Source of the DNA: Isochrysis galbana
Taxonomy: Eukaryota; Haptophyta; Isochrysidales; Isochrysidaceae
Assembly: GCA_018136815.1 (NCBI GenBank)
Contig: CM030932.1
Location: 8,261,628 to 8,325,627, forward strand
Direction of reading: 5' to 3'
Length of the DNA: 64,000 bases
In this document: in pieces, positions 31,977 through 42,584 of the stretch
Position numbering within the stretch: the first letter of the stretch is position 1
Layout: every line of letters begins with the position of its first letter
Position numbers and translations under genes: made by a program
Notes under the pieces: generated by a model
The model's database searches: none
What the model was told of the DNA's origin: nothing
What the model saw: the letters and a program-made list of their open reading frames with translations, nothing else

Positions 31977-33918
31977 GTGATACTAGGCGTGCCACTAGGA
32001 GCCCCAGAGGCGCTTAAGCCCTTTTGGAAAAAGCTAGCGGACAAGGTAGACAATAAAGCAGCCCAATTAGCGCCGTTCACACGCCATATGTCGATCTTCG
32101 GCAGGACTAACATAGTGAACTTTATAATTTACGGCACGCCTAGGTACTGGATGCAAACCTTAGCACCTCCCAAATGGTTCAACGCAAGAATCCAAAAAGC
32201 GGCGGACAAGATTCTTTGGGAAAGCCCCTACACAGGGAGGAAATACCAATGGGTGAAATACCCACACTACCCACTTAACAACACGCAAAACGCGACGCGC
32301 ACGTTGGGAATAGGCCTACTAAACTGGACAAATCACGTAAAAGCTCTACAAGCTAAGTGGATACTAAACTACCTCAACGCAAGAAAAGCATCATGGAAAC
32401 ACGCGCTAGACGCGTGGTTCTGCCGCACTGGGCTGGGTCGTGGCGCGGTCTTCTCCACAATCCCCCCCGCCTCTCTTACGCGCAGCCTCAGAGGTAACCC
32501 GGCGCTTCCAATATTTTGGAAGGACGCGCTAAACACCTTTAGATCACTCGATATCCAGCGCTCTCGCCTATCGATAGAGGGTGCGCTCTCGCAACCGATA
32601 TGGTGCAACCCGCACGAACAACCGCCACGTATGCGCGCCGCTTGGGCAAGCCTATGGCAATCCCTCCACACACACGTCGTGCATAACGTGTTCAAGGATA
32701 ACAACCTAGACACACCCTACACGAAAGAGGAATGCGCCCGATATCTAGACCACCTCCCGGGATATTCGAACACGCGGGCAGCATAATAACCAAGGGAAGC
32801 TTCTTAGACTCGTGGGCGTCGATAGTACAACAAGCCTCGAGTCTCCTTGGAAAAGCGCAACTAGACCCGGCGCCCGGGTCTGACCCGGAGGAGACTAGCG
32901 AGAACGGAACACGCGACAATAAGGCGGGCATTGAGGCCCCGCCGGAAATCAGAGTGTCCGATAACGAAACATACATAACTAAGATGAACAACATATGGAT
33001 TCACACCAACACGAATTACCTCGGAGAGCCGGCCGACCGGACGGGGGTCGCGACCCCAGAAGAAGCCCGACTATACCACCCCCCGCTAGATGGGAGGGAG
33101 GGTTGAAAGGCCCCAAATACGCGGAATACCCGCTAGCGGACGAGTATACAATGGACGGCAAAAAACACCTGGACCTCACCACGGTCACGGACATAACACA
33201 GGTGCTAGAGAAAAACATGCCAGATAACAAGCCCCAGCCGGCAAGCGAGGCATGGGCCCGAAGAATCAACCTAACCCACGAGGAGTGGAAGCACGTGGCC
33301 AGCTTATACACCCTACCCCTACTAAAACACACGGACAAACACCCACACTTCAAACACATCACCCACAGGAGGATTGGTACGCGGAATCGCTTCGGCACGG
33401 CGACCACGAATACCTGCAGACTGTGCGGAAAATACCACGAGAGCTCAACCCACTTAGCCAGGTGCTCAGCCACGAAGCCAATCTTCGAGACCATAGAAGC
33501 GATAGCGGGTTTCACGCCGGAACGCAAAAGGACAGCGACACAGACAATAAAGGACAGACTCTTCGCATACCCGAGTACACCGACGCCCGATAGCCTCAAA
33601 ACCCTATACATAGTAGCATGGAGATACATAATAGGCGACTTCTACAAAGTCGAATACGACAATCACCCCTTCCATTATATACCCGTCATCGAACGCACCT
33701 TGACCAGATTCACGTTCCTCGTACGGGGCCTCGAAGCCTCTAACAAAACCTCGCCGGCACGTACGCACCAAGCCTCCAGAGGCAGAAAACCAAAGATCAA
33801 AGACGCAAGAGATCTTAGCGCCCCAATATTTAAGATGAATGACAAAGGTGTCCTCGCGATGAACGTGAATCTGTCCCTGGTGGCACACGCACTCGACATA
33901 GCGGGAAAGGTGGCCTGA
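31977..33918 (+). pseudogene. LINE ORF2, post-RT and zinc-knuckle part, frameshifted
   Basis: Begins VILGVPLGAPEALKPFWKK, the segment just after the RT palm in this family. It is parallel to the copy at 42690 over its length: WKHALDAWFCRTGLGRGAVF, LHTHVVHNVFKD, YPLADEYTMDGKK, HFKHITHRRIGTRNRF. The C-terminal knuckle C-x2-C-x8-H-x4-C (CRLCG..STHLARC) is intact. Two frame changes, near 32750 and 33090, break the reading frame. No RT or endonuclease motif remains, so the element cannot move itself. Confidence 0.8.
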
Positions 33919-34281
33919 AAACCTGACGAACACCACACCTCACACCCCCCCCCCAAAAAAAAAACCCAACAGCGCCGACCCGGTACATACATAACCCCGA
34001 GTCCGACTCTTAAGGTAGCCCCAACCTTAAATATCCCAATAGAAGCCGATCGCTCGATGGCGCGAGGGAAGGCCGAAGAGTCGACCGTCGGGGATCGGTG
34101 CACGCCGCCTGCCACTGGAAACCCCAAGTACTGGGCCCCTAAGTAGAGCACAAGGGGACGAGCCGCAAGGCGAGTGCGAGGGAGTGATAAGGGATGCGGG
34201 CGCGGCTGTCAGATGGAGGAAGTCAGGGTCGCGCGCGCGGTGAGATCATTAAGAATTTTTTTTTTTCCTGTATCGTCGATC

Positions 34282-34961
34282 GTCTGATCGAAGAGCTACC
34301 TGTATATCTTGTGGCATGCCAAGAATCACGCATACGCATAGGAAACCAAGCGGACTGTGGTGGAGAGGCTGAGGGTGGCTGTGCATGTGGTGAAGAGGGA
34401 TGAACAGAGAAAGAATGTTGAACAAACGGGGGGCACGAGTGCACTCTAGGAGTGGCAGGCGGGGTATGGACACCGGGAGGGGCGGCCAAGGGCGCAGGCA
34501 CGGCTGCGGACTCGGTGCCGGGGGCGACGGACTCAAGGGGGCAGGCGGAGGGGGCAGAGGGGGCGGCCATGGTGGCGACTCAGAGCGGGAAAAAACACGG
34601 GGGGGCAACACGGGCAGAAGGAAACAAGGAAGGGGTGACACACAAAGAAAGAACGGGGCGGGTGCGTGAACAAACGGATTGGAGAAAGGGAGACACGCAC
34701 ACGAGAACACATGAGAGAAAGAAGAGAACGGCGAATCCCGAAGATCCCGACGGGAAGGAAGGGAAAGAGGGGGAGCCGATAGAAAACAAAACACCCAAAA
34801 AAGGGGGGAACTTGAGAGGGAGTGCCTCTCTAGGGACGAAACCCTAGGTCGGCTCTCCCCCTACCCGCAACACTCCCCCCAATGCGACGACCGATGCTCG
34901 AGGTGGCGCATTGCAAAAGGCGAAGAAAGGGGGAGAGACGAACAAACGAACAAAGGGCTCA
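34282..34961. other. region between LINE and copia element
   Basis: On the minus strand a Pro/Ser-rich frame begins at about 34570 (MAAPSAPSACP). It is comparable in composition and context with one at 53370 (minus, MAALPGALGELSRPP). Both could be ORF1 starts of another retroelement, but homology is not convincing. The rest is purine-rich. Confidence 0.35.
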
Positions 34962-34962
34962 G

Positions 34963-35490
34963 TATCACAGGACGCCGTCCTTTACTTTCTACTCACGGCC
35001 AAGTCTTACTAATAATCCGCAAGATTCCCTCCATCAAGTCGAACCTTCCGGACTTTGACCTCGATGATCGTCTCCACTCCCTTGCACACGATGTGCTACG
35101 TCTGAGTCAATCTCGAACGTCTGGAACATTCTCAATCTATGTCTACATTCATCATGGACTTGATCTCAGTTCACCTCATGCTTCCGGACTCCTCTGATGC
35201 TCAATCTCAATGTATTCTCAGATACCCCAAGGCACCCCTAGGACACCCCCTTGGTGAACTACACCCTCAGCCAATCAAGGTGCCCTAGTGCCTTTCTGAC
35301 CCATTCGCCAAAGTTACTATCATTCCTCTCTTCACTTCGATTCTGTTCTTTCTCATCTCTACCTGTCACACACTATTACCTGTTCTCTTACGATAGCTTA
35401 ATGTGTGTGATACAGGCTGAAGTGTTTTGTTGGAATCTCATGTGGCACAGTGGAGATTTGCTTGGTTTTTGTCCCAAGGTGGCCCTCAGT
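34963..35490 (+). repeat. left LTR of the copia element
   Basis: Direct repeat of 36243-36770 with an offset of exactly 1280 bp. The interior contains GTGGCACAGTGGAGATTTG near its end. Confidence 0.9.
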
Positions 35491-35501
35491 AGTTCGATGC
35501 T

Positions 35502-36203
35502 ATGGCCTCCAAACGTGACACGTACATGGCCATCGTTGGCGGCCTTCTTTGGCTCGCTAATATGTCTCGCCCCGACCTTGCCTACGCCGCCTCACAGCTC
35601 TCGCGGTTCATGACTAATCCCGGGCCCCTCCACTTTGCTGCCGCCGTCCGAGTCCTTTGCTATCTCCGTGACTCCCCTCGCCGAGATCTTGTTTTCACCC
35701 CCGACCATGCACTACCTCTTCTAGCTCACGTTGACTCCAATTGGGAGGCCCAGTTCTCTTGCACTGGTGCTTTACTCTTCTACTTCGGTTGCCCCATTCA
35801 CTGGTTCTCCAAAACTCAACGCTCCGTCTCGCTCTCCAGCGCCGAGGCTGAATACTTTGGCGCCATGCTTGCCGCTCGAGAAGTCCTTTTTGTCCGTGAC
35901 CTTCTTGTCGATCTCAATCTGCGTCCATCCGGGCCCACTCTGTTGTGCTCCGACTCCAAATCCGCGGTTAACATGTCTCTCGATCCCGTTGCATTCAAGA
36001 AGACCAAACACATTATGCGTGCCGCTGCATTCCTACGTGACCTCGTTGCCAAAGAAGCTATTGCGATGCGCCATGTCCCCGGCGATGCCATGCTCGCAAA
36101 TTTCCTGACCAAAGCCATGGGCCCTGCCCCATTTTGCCGTCTCCTTGCTCTCCTAGAGAATTGCGCTTCCATTCTTATGAAACACGTGTCCCTACCAATC
36201 TAA
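35502..36203 (+). CDS. copia polyprotein C-terminus: RNase H with RT remnant
   Basis: 233 residues. Begins RDTYMAIVGGLLWLANMSRP followed by DLAYAASQLSRFM, the conserved end of copia RT. The RNase H domain has its catalytic acids in AHVDSNWEA (D), SSAEAEYFGAM (E) and LLCSDSKSAV (D), then KKTKHIMR, AMRHVPGD and ANFLTKAMG. The frame is intact to a stop at 36203, 39 bp before the right LTR. Its start is where the left LTR now joins the interior, so any translation would have to begin within or next to the LTR. It encodes no transposition function by itself. Confidence 0.9.
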   Translation: MASKRDTYMAIVGGLLWLANMSRPDLAYAASQLSRFMTNPGPLHFAAAVRVLCYLRDSPRRDLVFTPDHALPLLAHVDSNWEAQFSCTGALLFYFGCPIHWFSKTQRSVSLSSAEAEYFGAMLAAREVLFVRDLLVDLNLRPSGPTLLCSDSKSAVNMSLDPVAFKKTKHIMRAAAFLRDLVAKEAIAMRHVPGDAMLANFLTKAMGPAPFCRLLALLENCASILMKHVSLPI

Positions 36204-36242
36204 GGTCTAAGCCTCGGCTCCCGCACTCGCCTTACGGGGGGG

Positions 36243-36770
36243 TATCACAGGACGCCGTCCTTTACTTTCTACTCACGGCCAAGTCTTACTAATAATCCGC
36301 AAGATTCCCTCCATCAAGTCGAACCTTCCGGACTTTGACCTCGATGATCGTCTCCACTCCCTTGCACACGATGTGCTACGTCTGAGTCAATCTCGAACGT
36401 CTGGAACATTCTCAATCTATGTCTACATTCATCATGGACTTGATCTCAGTTCACCTCATGCTTCCGGACTCCTCTGATGCTCAATCTCAATGTATTCTCA
36501 GATACCCCAAGGCACCCCTAGGACACCCCCTTGGTGAACTACACCCTCAGCCAATCAAGGTGCCCTAGTGCCTTTCTGACCCATTCGCCAAAGTTACTAT
36601 CATTCCTCTCTTCACTTCGATTCTGTTCTTTCTCATCTCTACCTGTCACACACTATTACCTGTTCTCTTACGATAGCTTAATGTGTGTGATACAGGCTGA
36701 AGTGTTTTGTTGGAATCTCATGTGGCACAGTGGAGATTTGCTTGGTTTTTGTCCCAAGGTGGCCCTCAGT
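36243..36770 (+). repeat. right LTR of the copia element
   Basis: Identical by eye to 34963-35490. Preceded by the polypurine tract ACGGGGGGG. Confidence 0.9.
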
Positions 36771-36874
36771 GCTCGGTTCTATCCCCATCGCTCACCTGTC
36801 TGTCGCGATCCCTCACAATGCTGGTAATCCTTTTTGCAATCCCTCTGGTCCACTACTGGGTACCAGTACAACAC

Positions 36875-37440
36875 TCAGCTACAAAGAGGCCCGACGGTGG
36901 ATTGAGATGCGGCATCGATGGAGGCGGTTCCAACTTGGGCATGCTCAAAAAATGAGGGGTCATCGGGGCCGAGGTCGAAACCGAGAGATGCAAACGCGGC
37001 ATTAGCGCGCGCTTTGGAAGCGCGGTCATGCTCATACCATAAACGAAGGAGACGCTCGAACACACGCTCCGGGACGGGCTGGCCAAGAGCGTTCAGAGTC
37101 ACCGCTTGGATGGGCGGCGATGCGGCAAACACGACGCACAAAGATGAGTCACGCGCGCCGGGGCACACCTTCTCGGAGCATTGGCTGCACCGAAGTGTGC
37201 AATCACGAGCGGAGCAGGATTGCTTGCCGCATACAAAACATCCCGAGCGGGCAGCATGGGCGACATGGTCGATGCGAATGGGAAGGGAGTCATCGGGCGG
37301 GGGCGGGGGCGGGATTTCGCCGGGCGGGCCATGATGGGCGGCGTACGCCGTGGGCGGGTCTCGTTGTAGCGGCCGGAGCCAAATGGCAATGCACGCGATG
37401 AGCTCGCTCACAGGCTTGGTCGGTGTAGTCCCGTGCCGTC
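36875..37440 (-). CDS. Cys-rich ORF of unknown nature between copia and LINE
   Basis: Open frame of about 188 codons without a clear ATG at its head. The middle has CFVCGKQSCSARDC, RCSQC and KVCPGA, a cluster of seven Cys that could bind zinc, followed by a helical stretch (RVFERLLRLWYEHDRASKAR). It runs from the inverted LINE ORF1 region towards the copia right LTR and may be part of a retroelement ORF1 or gag. It is not the standard CCHC knuckle. Confidence that it is coding is moderate to low. Confidence 0.35.
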
Positions 37441-37925
37441 ACTTGGGTTTCAGCTGACCCCAGTGTGGGCCTCATTGGTTTGTATTGTTGAGTCCTGCAG
37501 CTGATGCTGCAGGTGCACGGCTCAGCTTCTGATGTGTTGGTGGTCTTGCCGACCGGCCGGGTCTGCGCCTCGTGCTTGCGCACGGGGTCAGTGCCGCGGC
37601 GTTGTAGGGGCCCAGCCCGGAGGCTTTCCCTATGGGAGGATGGACCCTGAGGCTCTCCTTGTTCTTGCTTCCTGGTGGGGTGGCTGTGCTGGTGGATGTG
37701 GTGTGTTGTGTGGAGGTTGAGGTTGATTCTGTGTTGTGCGTGGCTCTGTGCGTGTGGCGAGGTGCGGCTCGCGGCCACCTGGGTGGGCGAGAGCTCTGGG
37801 AGAGGACGGTGCGGTTGCATGACGTCGGCCATCACTTGGCACTTGGTCAGCCGGCGCGGTGGGGTGGGCGAAGAGAGAGGAGGGGAGCGTGGCGCGCTCC
37901 ATAACCCTATCGTTATAACGATAGT
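37441..37925 (-). mobile_element. LINE 5' end and ORF1 fragment
   Basis: On the minus strand ATG at 37900 begins MERATLPSSLFAHPTAP, preceded by the palindrome CTATCGTTATAACGATAG (37907-37924). The ORF1 frame (Pro/Gln/Thr-rich) is shifted within the first ~90 codons. Its 5' end directly abuts a plus-oriented LINE tail at 37926. Confidence 0.7.
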
Positions 37926-38070
37926 TGGCGGGCCGCACCCCCGAAACCGACGAAAAAAGAATGAGGGGGGGAAGGCGAGGAGGCGGAGGGAGGGGAGAAA
38001 AGGGCGTTGTCGGACAGGAAGTCGTGTCTACCGGTCCGATGATAGGTGTTAGCCCTGAATCTTCAGATCT
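37926..38070 (+). mobile_element. LINE 3' tail
   Basis: CCCCCGAAACCGACGAAAAA, a purine-rich block, AAGGGCGTTGTCGGAC, then GGTGTTAGCCCTGAATCTTC and AGATC. It has the same tail architecture as 44800-44968 and 54950-55170. Confidence 0.7.
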
Positions 38071-38609
38071 CATATCTTTTTCTTTTTTACATGGCGACCA
38101 ATGATAAGATTAGTAAATCTGATGAAAGATGGTACGTCACCGATTGATTAGACAAGCTCATTCCCACGGGGCCACACACAACGGCCGGCCGGGAGGCCGA
38201 CTTTGTACTACAAGGACGGATGCACTACTCGACACTCCATACTCAAAGGACTGCGATGGGCTCCCACTACTGATTTGGTTGCGCGAGGGCGAGAGACGGA
38301 GAGGACGTCGGGTGGATAGCGAAGAAACACCAACGTGTATGACGTCAAAGCCCTTTCGCAGGGCTGACGAACGGTGCAGACGGCGCACAAGGCAAAGCAA
38401 ATGAGGGAGATTACTCCAACTGTAACACTTGCGCTTCGCCATCATATGCATCTCACTTGAAGATGACGTGGTATGGCCATGACACCGACCACCGACCGGC
38501 TGCGTAACACATGCTAGTTCCCTATTGCGCCGCTGATCCTGCCAGTGGTCATGGCGGCACGCCGCCACGTGGTGGCTGCAACATTCCCGCAAAACTCCCC
38601 AACCTGCTT
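38071..38609. other. intergenic, no gene recognised
   Basis: Unique sequence, likely including the 3' UTR of the minus-strand sulfurtransferase. Confidence 0.4.
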
Positions 38610-39509
38610 TCATGGTGAAACCGGGTTCCCCAACTTTGGGTCAAGGTACTCGGCAGCGCTCCCATCATAAAGGGCGGTATCCATGCGCCCGGTCTGCGCG
38701 AGTGCGAGCGCAAGAATCGCAGCGGTCATGCCGGAACCACATGTGACACCAAGCCTGCATTGGCCTTCTGTCGGCATTCCAGCCGCCCGAAATACTTGCT
38801 CGAGCTCTTCAGGTGGGCGCATGGGGCCCCCAAAGCCACCTTGTAGTACTTCAGTGAAGGGAACATTGAGTGAGCCGGGAATGTGGCCGGACAGCAGGCC
38901 CGGGCGTGGTTCGGGTGCCTCTCCGTTGAAGCGTGGGGCAGCCCGTGCGTCCATCAATTTGAGCGGAGCAGCGACGGCTGATGCAGGAGCACCTGGCGTG
39001 CCAGGGGGCAAGCTGCTCTTGACTGCCTCCAGATCAAGGACAAGCTCTGGCCGAAAGCTTGCGTTGAATGGTTCCGATGCCTGGGGAGGGGGTTTGGGCT
39101 CGCCCGTCTCAATTGGGTGACCCGCCGCGGCCCATGCTGGTAGACCCCCGTCTAGCACAGAGGCTTGCTCATGTCCAAACACACGCAGCATCCACCAGAG
39201 GCGCGGCGCCGAGAAGACACCTGCGCCATCGTAGCAGACGATGTGATCAGAGGAGCAAATACCGAGCGAGCTCATTGCGTTGGCAAAGTACGACGGCGAG
39301 GGTAGCATGTGCGGCAGGCCAGATATGTCGTCTGTCTGTTGGTCGACGTCGAAGAACTGCGCTCCAGGGATGCGCCTCGCGAGGTACTCATGATGGCCAC
39401 TGCGGCCCATGGTGGGCAGGTACCACGAGGCGTCGACCACGCGGACCGACGGTAGCCTCGCCGCCAGCCACGAGACGGAGACGATCGGCGTCACCTTGGC
39501 CAGGCACAT
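38610..39509 (-). CDS. MPST: 3-mercaptopyruvate/thiosulfate sulfurtransferase
   Basis: Single exon, 299 residues from ATG 39509. Two rhodanese domains: residues ~8-135 (VVDASWYLPTMGRSGHHEYL, RRIPGAQFFDVD, IVCYDGAGVFSAPRLWWMLR, SVLDGGLPAW) and ~150-290 (LMDARAAPRF, LSGHIPGSLNVPF, and the active-site loop VTCGSGMTAA). The loop CGSG-x-T is typical of mercaptopyruvate sulfurtransferase rather than rhodanese (CRxGxR/K). The enzyme transfers sulfur from mercaptopyruvate to thiol acceptors in cysteine breakdown. There is no long N-terminal extension, so a cytosolic location is most likely. The first domain has Gly-Ala in place of a catalytic Cys, as expected. No damage is seen. Confidence 0.93.
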   Translation of the reverse strand: MCLAKVTPIVSVSWLAARLPSVRVVDASWYLPTMGRSGHHEYLARRIPGAQFFDVDQQTDDISGLPHMLPSPSYFANAMSSLGICSSDHIVCYDGAGVFSAPRLWWMLRVFGHEQASVLDGGLPAWAAAGHPIETGEPKPPPQASEPFNASFRPELVLDLEAVKSSLPPGTPGAPASAVAAPLKLMDARAAPRFNGEAPEPRPGLLSGHIPGSLNVPFTEVLQGGFGGPMRPPEELEQVFRAAGMPTEGQCRLGVTCGSGMTAAILALALAQTGRMDTALYDGSAAEYLDPKLGNPVSP

Positions 39510-39959
39510 CGGCCGCAGCGAGCGGCCCGACGCTCGCTTCCCTTCCCTTCTCTTCCTCCTCCTCCCCTTCCCCCTCTCCCCGCGAGGAGACGCAGGATGC
39601 CTTTGTGGGGCCGAGGGCAGACTCTAGTTTATCTAATCTCTCTCTCCTTCTCTCCTCATCACCCACTTCTTGAAGGGCCCTTCGTGAACGGCTCCGTCTG
39701 CTGCTCGCCGCCCCTTGCTTACACGTTAAAACGTGTGTGCCTCAACTCGCGGGGTAGGAGTAAAGTATCTACTCTACTCTATTCTAGAGCCTGAGCGCAA
39801 CCTAGACTAGAGTAGAGTAACCTCTTCGAGAGCCTGGTTAGGGTTAGGTTTGTGCTAAGATAGTACGCGGTGCGCAGGGGCTCATATAGTGGTGTTATAT
39901 ATGTTACCCCCCCAGGAGCCAACGCCCCCCAGGAGCGATCGGGGGCCGGATGTTTACCA
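39510..39959. other. intergenic, no gene recognised
   Basis: CT-rich leader of the sulfurtransferase gene, then a TAGAGTAGAGTA-type short repeat at about 39770-39825. Confidence 0.4.
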
Positions 39960-40098
39960 CCATATGCGCCATTCTCAATCTCTATCTCGAGGTGGGGGGG
40001 AGGTAAAGAGGTGGAGCGAAGCGAAGCAAGGGCGGTGTCGGATGGCGGATGGGAGGAAGAACGTACCAGTCTAGCTATAGGTTATAGGCGTTAGGCCA
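39960..40098 (+). mobile_element. outer (oldest) LINE tail, left part
   Basis: GGTGGGGGGGAGGTAAAGAG, AAGGGCGGTGTCGGATGGC, then TTATAGGCGTTAGGCCA. The matching end TGAATCTTCAGATGTTTTT is displaced to 45480-45498 by the insertion of the middle LINE. Together the two pieces rebuild the standard tail. Confidence 0.75.
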
Positions 40099-40124
40099 GA
40101 AAAACTATTGTTATAGTTTTAGCG

Positions 40125-41571
40125 ATGGAGCGCGCGCCGACCGCTCCCCTCTCCCAGCCCCCCGCCGCCACGACGCCCCAACGGGGCCGCCCCAAGCCGC
40201 CGGAGCCGAAGCGCTCGCAGGCCTCTGCCCCACCAGACACTGACGTCGACATGGCTCCGCCACCCTCGCCTCCCCACCAGCCCCAGAAGCAGGGAACAGG
40301 CCGTGCCCTGTTCCCTGCAGAGCAACAGAGCCAGCAACTGGCTCAGCCGCCCAGCTCCACCGTCTCGCCACCCACAATCAAGGACTCCCCATGGGGGGTG
40401 GCAGCATGGCTGCCACCCCCATGGTGGTAACTCCTACCAGCAGTGCACCCCTCGGGGGCGGGCACTTGACACAACAATCAATCCTTGGAGCCTTTGCTCC
40501 CTCCAACCAACCAACAACCCATGCGCCCAAGTCGTATGCAGAAGCCACGCATGGACTCAAACTGAAGGAGCCCGCCCAACAAGCTCTGAGGCAGCCAGCC
40601 CAACAACAACCGCAACAGCTGTCGCGCAAGCGGGCCGACCCACAGTCGGATCCCAAAGGGACTCCTACCAACACCACCCAACTCGCTCCCCCTCCAATGG
40701 ATGAAGAAGAGGAACCCGAAGACACACCTTTTTTCATTCAGCTAGCGCAACTAGCTGAAGACAAAAAGGACATTAAAAGTGAGGATGTAGCCACGTTCAT
40801 GAAGTTTCTTCTCTCTAGGCTAGAGGGCCTAGACGCCACGTCAGACGGGATGGACAAGGGCCGAAAGGGCCCATGATCTTTTACGTCGATGACGATGCTC
40901 ACGACCAATTCAAGGCCGCGTATGGCGACAAACTTCAAACGGTACTCTCGGGAGTCCCGCATGAGTTTGGAGTCACCTATGGCACGATAGCCGGCTCAGC
41001 TCCCCGTAAATCTAGCGCTATCAGGTCCTCTCTCAAAGAGGTCGCCACCTACATCGTGTTTCGCATTTTCGACCCGATCAAGGCATACAAAACTAAAACT
41101 CGGCATTTGGCTAGCGCATTGGAGCGTGAAGGCTTCCATGTCCTTAGGGGCAATCAACAGCGAGTCAAGACCACGCTCGAAGGGATCACTAAAGTCGAAG
41201 CCGGTAAACGTCCAATTTGGCACTTCTACGTATACACAGACACCACCGCCCTAGGCCATCGCTTTCCTCGGACCTTCCACGTGACCCTCGATGACGGGGA
41301 AAACTTCAATTTGGACTACGCGGTCCGCTCATCGGTGGAATGCGTAACACCGGACGGCGACATCGCCATACACGGCGCCCCGGGCGGGTGCAAAGGATAC
41401 GATAAGCCCTGGGTGATCTCATATCTACGCAAAAATCAAGTCAGCTTTCGCCAATGCACGTGCGAACAAGACAAGGCGAAAGCGGAGCAGCGCAAACGCC
41501 AACGCGAAGTAAGCAACGCCATGGACTACAGGGCCCTAATGGGTCTTGGAGCGGCGGCACCGTGCCGTTGA
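40125..41571 (+). pseudogene. LINE ORF1, frameshifted
   Basis: Three overlapping frames must be joined: 40125-40430 (MERAPTAPLSQPPAA), 40391-40876 (PSNQPTTHAPKSYAEATHG, then FFIQLAQLAEDKKDIKSED, a helical segment) and 40873-41571 (MIFYVDDDAHDQFKAAYGDK, KSSAIRSSLKEVATYIVFRI, HFYVYTDTTALGHRFPRTFH). The last part looks ordered and conserved with the copy at 31560-31975. The two frame changes, at about 40410 and 40872, make this a pseudogene. Confidence 0.7.
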
Positions 41572-41579
41572 TTCATGGC

Positions 41580-42584
41580 AGGCGAATGCAAAAAAAATCG
41601 CATGAAGGGGCGACAAATCGTCCAATGCTCTTCCAGCCACTTCTCCAGTCGTGGGAGAAGATATCTGAATGGTCTAGAGCAAGACTTCTAGAAGCCACTT
41701 CTAACTATATGGACCTTCTTAGGAAGCACGAGACATCCCCACCCCCCGCTCCGGAAGAGCACGAATTAGCCCCGCAAGAAGATCCAGACGCACACGATCT
41801 AGGAGACATTCTTGTGGACAAAGATTGTAATTACTATTTGAACCGGAAGGGAGACTACCACGAAGTTAAGCTCAACGTAATGGGAGAACCCCATATCTAC
41901 GAGCGGATCAGCCCGCAGCTATTACCCGATGAGCTATTCACTCCGCTGAAGTGGGGACGAGCGTACGACGGGCCAGCTGATACGGCGTATCCGATACCTC
42001 AGGAATACACGCTCAAAGGCACGCATAAAACGTTAGAAGAGATAAATGTCAAGGCCTTGACTAAAGCGTTCCTCGCGATGAGGAAAACGAAGGCACAAAA
42101 ATCCACACTAAGATGGGAAAAGAGGTTGCCTGTCCTCTCGGGGAAGTGGAAACAAGTCTCGCAACTATACAAGTATAACTTTCTGACACCAAGGGACAAG
42201 GGACTCCTATATGCACTTCAAACACGTTCTACATAGGAGAATAGCTACGGCGAATCGTTATGCTGACGATCCAACATGTCGCTTTTGCGGCATAGCTCCC
42301 GAGAGTTCCACGCATTTAGCCTCCTGTATCGCAACGGAGCCTGTTTTTGAATTCATAGAGGGACTTTTAGAGATTAATCTTAGGCCGGGATCCGAAGTAG
42401 CCCAGCGTCTCTTTTGCTATCAAGAGGATAGACCGCATCCCTCCTCGGGATACTTAGGTATCCTGGCGTGGAGGTATATCCTAACGGACTTCTATAACAT
42501 ACAATACGGTAACGCGGACGGGAGGTCCGCTAAGTCGATCTTAAGAGCGATCCTTGCGAGATACCACATACTAGTAACGGCGAA
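41580..42584 (+). pseudogene. LINE ORF2 C-terminal part, frameshifted and interrupted
   Basis: From about 41607: FQPLLQSWEKISEWSRARLL, EPHIYERISPQLLPDELFTP, WGRAYDGPADTAYPIPQEYT, LRWEKRLPVLSGKWKQVSQL. A frame change near 42205 leads into MHFKHVLHRRIATANRY, the knuckle CRFCG..STHLASC, and LAWRYILTDFYNIQYG. The sequence is cut at 42584 by the inner LINE. The rest lies at 44985-45163. Confidence 0.8.

Larger units (their letters stand above)
30951..34281 (+). mobile_element. LINE lacking EN and RT, with target-site duplication
   Basis: TTTCCTGTATCGTCGATC occurs at 30951-30968 and 34264-34281 and brackets the element 30969-34263. The 5' leader is 23 bp (AACTAACTTTATAGTCAGTTG then CC and ATG at 30992). 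ORF1 (30992 to about 31975) passes directly into the post-RT part of ORF2 (from about 31977), so endonuclease and RT are gone although both ends are present. The 3' UTR (33919-34263) ends GTGAGATCATTAAGAA and a T-run. The T-run at the junction means one or two bases of the duplication are ambiguous. Confidence 0.85.
34963..36770 (+). mobile_element. compact Ty1/copia element: LTR, RNase H, LTR
   Basis: Two 528 bp direct repeats (34963-35490, 36243-36770) begin TATCACAGGACGCCGTCC and end GGTGGCCCTCAGT. I see no difference between them, which implies a recent insertion or LTR conversion. A purine tract (seven G) sits directly before the right LTR. The interior (752 bp) holds only the C-terminal RT and RNase H; no primer-binding site, gag, protease or integrase follows the left LTR. 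Flanks GCTCA and GCTCG match at four of five bases and may be the target duplication. The LTR ends are not the usual TG/CA. Confidence 0.88.

Noticed and set aside
34963-36770. Full-length copia retrotransposon
   Set aside because: No gag, protease, integrase or primer-binding site; only the RT end and RNase H lie between the LTRs.
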